The translations under genes were made by a program, and so were the position numbers. DNA of 64,000 nucleotides from Echinarachnius parma (Eukaryota > Echinodermata > Echinoidea > Clypeasteroida > Echinarachniidae): the NCBI GenBank assembly GCA_037951105.1, contig JBAMJV010003081.1, forward strand, positions 178,632 through 242,631, in the 5' to 3' direction. Within the stretch, counting starts at the first letter, position 1. Every line of letters starts with the position of its first letter. Under the pieces are notes generated by a model, which saw only the letters and a program-made list of their open reading frames with translations, made no database searches and was not told where the DNA came from. Positions 60,901 through 64,000 of this stretch are shown piece after piece.

Positions 60901-63704
60901 CATCGAAATAAATCAATTACTTACTAGAATAGTTTGTCGGTACAATGAATTGTTCGTCCAATTCAACTTCTTGGTGAAGGAACATTTCAACAATCAAAGT
61001 TTCCATACGTTCTTTCAAATCAAGAATGACATGGAAGTGATGTTTGAACTGCCGCATGACAGTCTGCTTCCGCAATGTTTTCTATAACAAAACACATAAT
61101 TAATTAATTACATATACTCGATAGTTATAAGTTAATATTTTAACAAAATTACGCCACCCTAAGTTGTAGGATGATATTATTAAGTTCTCATTTCAAATTG
61201 AGGGACAACGTGAAGTTAAATTCACATTGAGCTTTCACCTTTTGGATTCACATTAGTATTGTTTTGTGTATTGTCTGATACATTTGCATAATTATACACT
61301 CAACGACTTTGGCACATCTCTATTTGTACAAATTTTAAACGAAATCTTGCATTTTGTTTTGTTTTCATTCGTGACATTAAGTGTGGGCTTAACACCATCA
61401 CGCATAATACAAAATACTTCAGAAAATCGAGATTAACCTTGCGCAGTCCGACCTCGGAAAAGCATTCAATATGATGATTTCAGTACCAAGCAAAATGGGC
61501 AATTTCTAACGTCACGGACATTACGCATCTCTGATAATTATATTAACTTTTGTGTAGTTTCTTTTTGAGAGCAAATTCAGTGGAACAATGTTGCATTTTC
61601 AAATTCAGCATTTACCAAGTGGCTAATTAAACCTAAATTAATGTATAATGCTCCATAAAAATACAGAAGAAGAGAAGTCAACATGCATGTTAATATCAGG
61701 GAATCTTTGAATAAAAATCTAGTGAACCGATACGGTTAGTCTCGTACTATTGAAATGCCAAACTTACAAGTGTATATCTCGGTCCGCATTAATTACAAAA
61801 CTTATGTAGCCTATGTGAACTGTATGTATCATACCTGTTTAAGAATGCTGCCAGTGTCGTCCCCGACTCGCTTACAGGTAATCTCCAAGTCCCCACTTAT
61901 GCTGTTAGTCTGCAAACAGAATTCCTGCTCAGGTAGTACAATTCTATAACCTGCTTCTCGTTCTGCTTCTTTTATTTTCTGTAAGTCAGGAATGAAAATG
62001 GAGTATTCATGCAGAATGGATGTAAAGCTTGAATAAAAGCTCAACAAGATGTGGTAATTCATATAATGTAGCCAAGCTTACAAAATTAGTATGTCTTCGA
62101 GCGACGTCCTTCTTTTATTTAGAGTATCTTCATACTATTGTGTTTATAGATCACCGTCGACGACCTGACTGTCTTTATCAATGTTTATGCAGTATATTGT
62201 GGGACTAGCGTTTTCCTAATATGTTTTGTTAGGTTGTGTGTGTGTGTGGGGGGGGGGGGGGGGGGGGTTAATGGTGGCACGTGAATTATTTTTATTTTAT
62301 AGTTCAGGCAAATGGCACAGATGATTTAGTTGTTGTTTCGCATGTTCTTGGTATTTTGTAAGGTGCGTAAGTAATTGCGAATAGGATTTGAATTCGTTAA
62401 TTGAATATCCTTGGCGAATGTCGCCATTTCTAAATTTGTATAATATCACTTTACATTGATTACATTAATAATAACCCTCTAAGAAAATTGATGTGTATTT
62501 TTATTGATATGCTTTGGTTTAGCAAGAAAAGAGTTATAATTTTTTCGAGTTAGTTACCTTTATTTCTTGTTCAACAGCCTTGTAGCACTTGTTGTACGCG
62601 TATGCTCGCAGGACGGGCCTGTTTGTTTTACCCATGTTCTCAGGAAGGAAGCAAGCAAATCCCATGAGTTTTGTAATATCGCCCCCTTCCAATAGAACGG
62701 TATTCTCGCTTTCCTGACAAAAGTGGTCAACAACAAGCTCAAGGAACTCTTCGTGAATTATGCATCTAGGCATTCCTTCTGCTGACAGCGGTGTCCTTGC
62801 AATCGTCACTGTAAATAGGATCAATATATGGGTAATAATGACAACTAAACTTTGAAGTTTGTTTTAATTACATTTATGTGCATGGTTGCTTGGGTTGGAA
62901 TTTAACCCACATGAAATCATATTATCTCCGGGCTCGTATCAAAATCAGATATTCATCCACATCCGGCAAAAGAGGCACACATCTCAAAGGTAAGTTTTCT
63001 GCCACACAATTATATACAGCTGTTGACAATTTTGCTTTATTTTAGATTTTGATCAATATGTATATTTACATCATGCACATATAACATACACTGGGTCAAC
63101 CTGAGTGGGCGATCACCCATTCAGGCGCTTTGACCTCACTATTTGACTTTCTTGACTAAATGAGTTTTTACCCCGTATTTACATGTATCTATGATAACAA
63201 TTATGTAATTGTTCAATTCTAAAATAACACACATGATAAGACAAAAACATTTATTACAAGGGAATTGAAGATAAATTGTGGATATGAAAAATGTTTTTGT
63301 CTATGTCCGTCTTTAAGTCTGGTAACGATTATCCTTCTAGAAAAAATGACAAATATTTACTAAACTTAACAAAATTACGTACCTCCATCCTTTTTAGCAT
63401 ACAAGACAGCATTGATATTCTCGGAATTAGTCCACCTTGCACAGTGGGGCATCATCAATGTGAGAGGTTCGAAAAAACGATCCAGGTTTGAGCTGCGTTT
63501 GCATCGGCATGTCAAAGCAACCACAATGTCATTATCTGCAATGTTTTCAGGAACCTTTTCAACAGCTTCGATAGAAATCACTTCATCATGCCCCTCTGGG
63601 AGAGCATTGGCTGGAATGGTTAACGTGATGTTACATCTTTTCAGGTGGAGAGCTCCTCCGGAACTATCGAAACGTTGTTCTTCCCTTTCCCGGAATATAT
63701 TTGT
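46241..63704 (-). CDS. ZU5-UPA-death-domain protein (UNC5CL-like), 3' part of gene, eleven exons
   Basis: Exons read right to left: 63704-63383, 62808-62558, 61978-61835, 61081-60925, 58047-57985, 56794-56744, 55602-55540, 51449-51387, 49946-49884, 48430-48403, 46520-46241. All have GT donors and AG acceptors, adjoining phases match, and the total is 1485 nt (494 residues plus TGA). The order is ZU5, UPA, a charged helical stretch, a Ser/Lys-rich repeated linker and a C-terminal death domain, as in UNC5, UNC5CL and PIDD. In those proteins ZU5-UPA-DD forms a closed module and the death domain recruits partners in apoptosis or NF-kB signalling. Exons before ZU5 (a membrane or ankyrin part, if any) lie beyond 64000, so which subtype it is remains open. 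The modular linker is not a feature I know from the family. Introns contain many mobile elements. Confidence 0.85.
46681..46909. mobile_element. foldback MITE (TGGGCCCATATTCATGAAAC ends)
   Basis: Ends GGGCCCATATTCATGAAACC and GGTTTCATATGGGGCC are imperfect inverses, and the arms with CTTGCTAAGT and AGCAAGTAACTAAG pair. Lies in the intron between E6 and the death-domain exon. Confidence 0.65.
46910..47771. other. intron, no further feature seen
   Basis: A+T-rich intron sequence of the death-domain gene with A-rich runs at about 47035-47120. No exon-like segment with matching phase was found. Confidence 0.4.
47772..48296. mobile_element. TTAA-type MITE (AGGACAATGAAACCC ends)
   Basis: Left end AGGACAATGAAACCCA after TTAA; right end GGATTTCATTATCCT before TTAC. 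Inner arms (CCCCATATGTTTTGTACA and its complement) pair. Lies in the intron between E6 and the last exon. Followed by a short poly-C run. Confidence 0.65.
48403..48430 (-). CDS. last linker exon E6 (28 nt, phase 1 to 2)
   Basis: Acceptor CTCTTCAACAG, donor AAACTAG/GTAAGAG. With the preceding A it reads T-TDTTPQET and leaves AG, so it is a shortened relative of the cassettes (TDT-P core) that changes the phase from 1 to 2 to suit the death-domain exon. It is therefore obligatory in the frame if the exon after it starts at 46520 or 46514. Confidence 0.65.
48646..49720 (-). mobile_element. LINE 3' remnant with microsatellites
   Basis: On the minus strand 49639-49376 encodes a LINE C-terminal tail (RYKTRNSEAYHLPLIRTHLA, ITFSGPKFWNNLNDLIK, LNQFKTKLKQHLL). 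The element ends at its 3' side in a TTTCA/TGAAA simple repeat near 48646. It contains a (CTA)n tract at 48888-48940 and an A-rich tract at 49068-49140. Same family type as 21311-21834. Confidence 0.7.
49884..49946 (-). CDS. linker cassette exon E5 (63 nt)
   Basis: Phase 1-1, residues TDIPGTSSGGEREKITSKGK. Acceptor GCATGCAG, donor AAAGA/GTGAGTAT. The flanking intron matches that of E4, so exon and intron were duplicated together. Confidence 0.75.
50015..50450. mobile_element. TTAA-flanked MITE (AGGAACTACAGCG ends)
   Basis: TTAA at both ends, termini AGGAACTACAG and the inverse TTTAGGTCCT, 436 bp, no coding frame. In the intron between E4 and E5. Confidence 0.55.
50510..50524 (+). repeat. poly-G tract
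   Basis: A run of about 15 G after a T-rich stretch; intronic. Confidence 0.9.
50659..51164. mobile_element. TTAA-flanked palindromic MITE (AGGGGTAG family)
   Basis: Ends AGGGGTAGTTTAGTTTTGGT and CCAAACTTTACTACCCCT flanked by TTAA. An uninterrupted 506-bp copy that shows where the nested insertion in the 23557 copy lies. In the intron between E4 and E5. Confidence 0.85.
51387..51449 (-). CDS. linker cassette exon E4 (63 nt)
   Basis: Phase 1-1, residues TDTPGPSSGGKQNKITSKGN. Acceptor CATTCAG, donor AAATA/GTGAGTAT. Flanking intron sequence (GCAATCACTCTTC, GGCAAGGGTTCGTACA) resembles that beside E5. Confidence 0.75.
51550..52085 (+). mobile_element. Penelope-like element fragment: GIY-YIG endonuclease and 3' tail
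   Basis: The frame 51559-51858 reads LYIGEIKRRLANRITEHLRS then RLDTPGLPVAAHFNIGAHSA then DAELRLIHKLGTLAPSGINI. This is the C-terminal GIY-YIG endonuclease found in Penelope-like retroelements. The YIG motif, the Arg pair and the Glu of TEHL are present; the upstream GIY-like strand is replaced by LYDYERHIRH. The reverse transcriptase is missing because cassette E4 lies directly to the left. The tail to about 52085 is C-rich and then of mixed composition. Inserted in the linker-exon intron. Confidence 0.75.
52120..53656 (+). mobile_element. 5'-truncated CR1-like LINE reverse transcriptase
   Basis: It begins in the reverse-transcriptase fingers (TDKATGPDGIPGQFLKSFAK) and runs through NYRPVSVTSICSKLIE, QHGFRAGRSCETHL, RDFSKAFDRVPHERL, GVPQGTVLGPLVF, the catalytic box and YKYLGLTFPHNLSWQKHIDG to the tail. 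It is broken: a frameshift near 52235, a TAG at 53065-53067 (reading continues in the same frame) and another frame change near 53480. The catalytic box reads FADA, with the second Asp changed to Ala (about 52786-52797). The 3' end has an AAGTAG-type simple repeat (53640-53656). Confidence 0.85.
53663..54416. mobile_element. Tc1/mariner-type foldback MITE
   Basis: TA on both sides and ends CACTACTCACAACAAGTAAG with the inverse. The two arms of about 375 bp pair over most of their length (for example CGCACAATGTGAATG and its complement near 54300). 754 bp, no transposase. Confidence 0.85.
54575..54605 (-). pseudogene. decayed linker cassette in copy A
   Basis: TTAATGCCAAGAATATCAAC resembles CTAGTGCCAGGAATATCAGT of E5, and the following AACTCTTCCTAGTTAATTT matches the intron beside other cassettes. 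Splice sites and full reading frame are not retained. Confidence 0.5.
54720..55215 (+). mobile_element. LINE polymerase tail fragment (copy A)
   Basis: A short open stretch at 54745-54927 (LKSLNTIRRFLKVRTQIELV then LPIKLYGADNG) matches the better preserved fragment in copy B. It is the thumb-side region of a non-LTR reverse transcriptase and is degenerate. Confidence 0.55.
55540..55602 (-). CDS. linker cassette exon E3 (63 nt)
   Basis: Phase 1-1, identical to E1, in the other copy of a segmental duplication. Acceptor and donor are intact. Confidence 0.75.
56744..56794 (-). CDS. linker cassette exon E2 (51 nt)
   Basis: Phase 1-1, residues TDTQGGKRKRITLKRK. It is homologous to the other cassettes but lacks four codons of the PGxSS part, and its basic run KRKRITLKRK is the strongest of the set and resembles a nuclear localisation motif. 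Acceptor ATATGCAG, donor AAAGA/GTGAGTAT. Confidence 0.7.
57090..57120 (-). pseudogene. decayed linker cassette in copy B
   Basis: TTAAGCCAGGAAGATCTACA followed by CTGATCAACTCTTCCCATTT aligns with the cassette-intron junction of E2, E4 and E5 and with the decayed copy at 54575. Not usable as an exon. Confidence 0.5.
57190..57660 (+). mobile_element. LINE polymerase tail fragment (copy B)
   Basis: The frame 57201-57506 reads VHRLNTIRRFLKIRTTQIEL then VLPIILYGAETYTLQTEDEN then IREQFKNVIHTVFKKRISS. The motif LLYGAETWTL-like is typical of RTE/CR1-type LINE C-terminal regions. Truncated at both sides. Confidence 0.65.
57985..58047 (-). CDS. linker cassette exon E1 (63 nt)
   Basis: Phase 1-1, residues IATPGTSSDGQRTQISGKRK. 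Acceptor TTCATGCAG, donor AAAGA/GTAAGTAT. Identical over all 63 nt to E3 at 55540-55602, including the splice sites. Confidence 0.75.
58556..58720. repeat. degenerate minisatellite (GGTCGCTATTCAT type)
   Basis: About five imperfect 25-35-bp units with GAGGRTCGCTATTCAT. Related words continue at 58970-59040 and, on the other side of a LINE insertion, at 60478-60640. Confidence 0.6.
58904..58925 (+). repeat. poly-G tract
   Basis: About 22 G interrupted only at the edges (GAGGAGGGGG start). Intronic for the death-domain gene and transcribed as poly-C. Confidence 0.9.
59060..60480 (+). mobile_element. LINE 3' fragment split by a MITE
   Basis: The left part encodes a LINE polymerase tail (QVNQFKYLGVILDKHIDL-like, then LILKVKRLQNRYARLIRNAD and LYMFKVINGLSPEYLK). 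The right part continues with FQYLGSIIWNNLPLCIRN then TTSVASFKRQCKLLSLIDRI and ends in (TAAA)n at 60462-60480. The MITE at 59458-60006 separates them. Inserted in a degenerate minisatellite. Confidence 0.75.
59458..60006. mobile_element. TTAA-flanked palindromic MITE (AGGGGTAG family)
   Basis: Ends AGGGATAGTTGAGTTTTGGT and ACTCAACTATACCT, TTAA on both sides. A 549-bp copy, more diverged than the others, inserted in the LINE tail. Confidence 0.8.
60831..60857 (+). repeat. (TG)n followed by poly-G tract
   Basis: GTGTGTGTGTGTT is followed by about 27 G. It lies 68 bp 3' (in gene direction) of the exon ending at 60925, so the poly-C in the transcript is close to the donor of that exon. Confidence 0.9.
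60925..61081 (-). CDS. exon: charged helical segment after UPA
   Basis: 157 nt, phase 0 to 1: KTLRKQTVMRQFKHHFHVIL then DLKERMETLIVEMFLHQEVE then LDEQFIVPTNYS. Basic then amphipathic-helical, with no named domain. It may complete UPA. The acceptor is TTGTTATAG and the donor TTCTA/GTAAGTAA. It ends with one base (A) that is completed by the two bases starting each linker cassette. Confidence 0.8.
61082..61834. other. intron of death-domain gene
   Basis: A+T-rich intron. No extra exon or defined repeat identified. Confidence 0.5.
61835..61978 (-). CDS. exon: UPA domain
   Basis: 144 nt, phase 0 to 0, 48 residues: KIKEAEREAGYRIVLPEQEF then CLQTNSISGDLEITCKRVGD then DTGSILKQ. The E-x-x-x-G-Y then beta-strand pattern fits UPA domains (LEKQLGGxL...LRLSI in UNC5). 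The acceptor is CTGACTTACAG and the donor AAACAG/GTATGA. Confidence 0.85.
62247..62267 (+). repeat. (TG)n followed by poly-G tract
   Basis: GTGTGTGTGTG then about 20 G, inside the intron 61979-62557. Confidence 0.9.
62558..62808 (-). CDS. exon: end of ZU5 and start of UPA
   Basis: 251 nt, phase 1 to 0. The acceptor TATTTACAG is followed by TG, completing a GTG codon with the previous exon. It reads TIARTPLSAEGMPRC, HEEFLELVVDHFC (the ZU5 closing strand, compare VDHFC in UNC5), GGDITKLMGFACFLPENMG and RPVLRAYAYNKCYKAVEQEI, the start of UPA. The donor is AAATAAAG/GTAACT. Confidence 0.85.
63383..63704 (-). CDS. exon: ZU5 domain
   Basis: 322 nt, phase 0 to 1. It starts after GGGCAG (weak pyrimidine tract) with TNIFREREEQRFDSSGG and shows the ZU5 signature GGALHLKRCNITLTIPANAL then PEGHDEVISIEAVEKVPE. 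The donor is GGATGGAG/GTACGTAA. ZU5 domains bind spectrin in ankyrins and pack on UPA and DD in UNC5. The weak acceptor leaves some doubt about the exact 5' edge. Confidence 0.8.
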
Positions 63705-64000
63705 CTGCCCAGATGATACAAATAACATGTTGGAAATGAAAACATGTGATAGAAATTGATTTGTTTCAAGTTAATAGAGTTTTAAACTTAATAGTTTTAT
63801 TTTACTACAGGAGCATCTTAATAAAATATAGTTATTACTGTTTTTTGCATAATTGTTTTAAAGTCTACATCAAATGGAAATCTGGAGATGTATTATTATA
63901 GTAGCTTTATTCAAGCCTAAGTGCAGAAGCGGCCTACTTGTCTTGCTTTATATGAAGTCTACGTTTCATCTTTAAAGTGGACTTCCACACGATTTCAAGC
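63705..64000. other. intron upstream of ZU5 exon
   Basis: No further coding exon was found before the right edge, so the 5' part of the gene lies outside the window. Confidence 0.5.

Overview
This is eukaryotic nuclear DNA from a repeat-rich marine invertebrate deuterostome. An echinoderm is most likely and amphioxus is the next candidate. The reasons are spliced genes with GT/AG introns, a ZU5-UPA-death-domain gene of a type known to be expanded in these animals, CR1-type LINEs (one starting with a 2A peptide), and dense TTAA- and TA-flanked foldback elements. Species cannot be assigned by eye. There is no operon, CRISPR array or rRNA gene.

Layout. 1-315: a partial open frame leaving the left edge, minus strand. 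316-2044: A+T-rich, no gene seen. 2045-22361: about 15.8 kb of a 49-bp satellite with a roughly 1.33-kb higher-order period, interrupted by a Tc1/mariner-like MITE (8819-9348), a 3.46-kb perfect-length palindrome (17304-20760) and a 5'-truncated LINE (21311-21834). 22362-26180: the last two coding exons of SNRNP25 (U11/U12 snRNP 25 kDa protein), plus strand, with MITEs in the intron. 26365-39085: almost entirely mobile DNA, including an element built from 185-bp tandem repeats, several TTAA-flanked MITEs, an L1-like LINE tail with nested insertions, and a 1.88-kb unit present three times in tandem. 39312-42858: a nearly intact CR1-like LINE, minus strand. 42859-46240: repeats plus a decayed copy of a SNRNP25 exon-intron junction. 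46241-63704: the 3' part of a ZU5-UPA-death-domain gene, minus strand, whose 5' end lies beyond the right edge.

The main result is the gene model for the last region. Eleven exons fit together with matching splice phases and give 495 codons including the stop. Between the UPA and death domains is an array of homologous small exons. Five are phase 1-1 and a multiple of three long (63, 51, 63, 63 and 63 nt), so each can be included or skipped without changing frame. Two of them are identical and lie in a recent 2.45-kb-spaced segmental duplication, and decayed copies lie between them. This looks like a modular linker under active duplication in a death-fold signalling protein.

The second notable point is SNRNP25. 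Its exons upstream of 23057 are not visible anywhere in the window, so if the assembly is right the whole satellite array lies inside, or directly beside, an intron of a minor-spliceosome gene.
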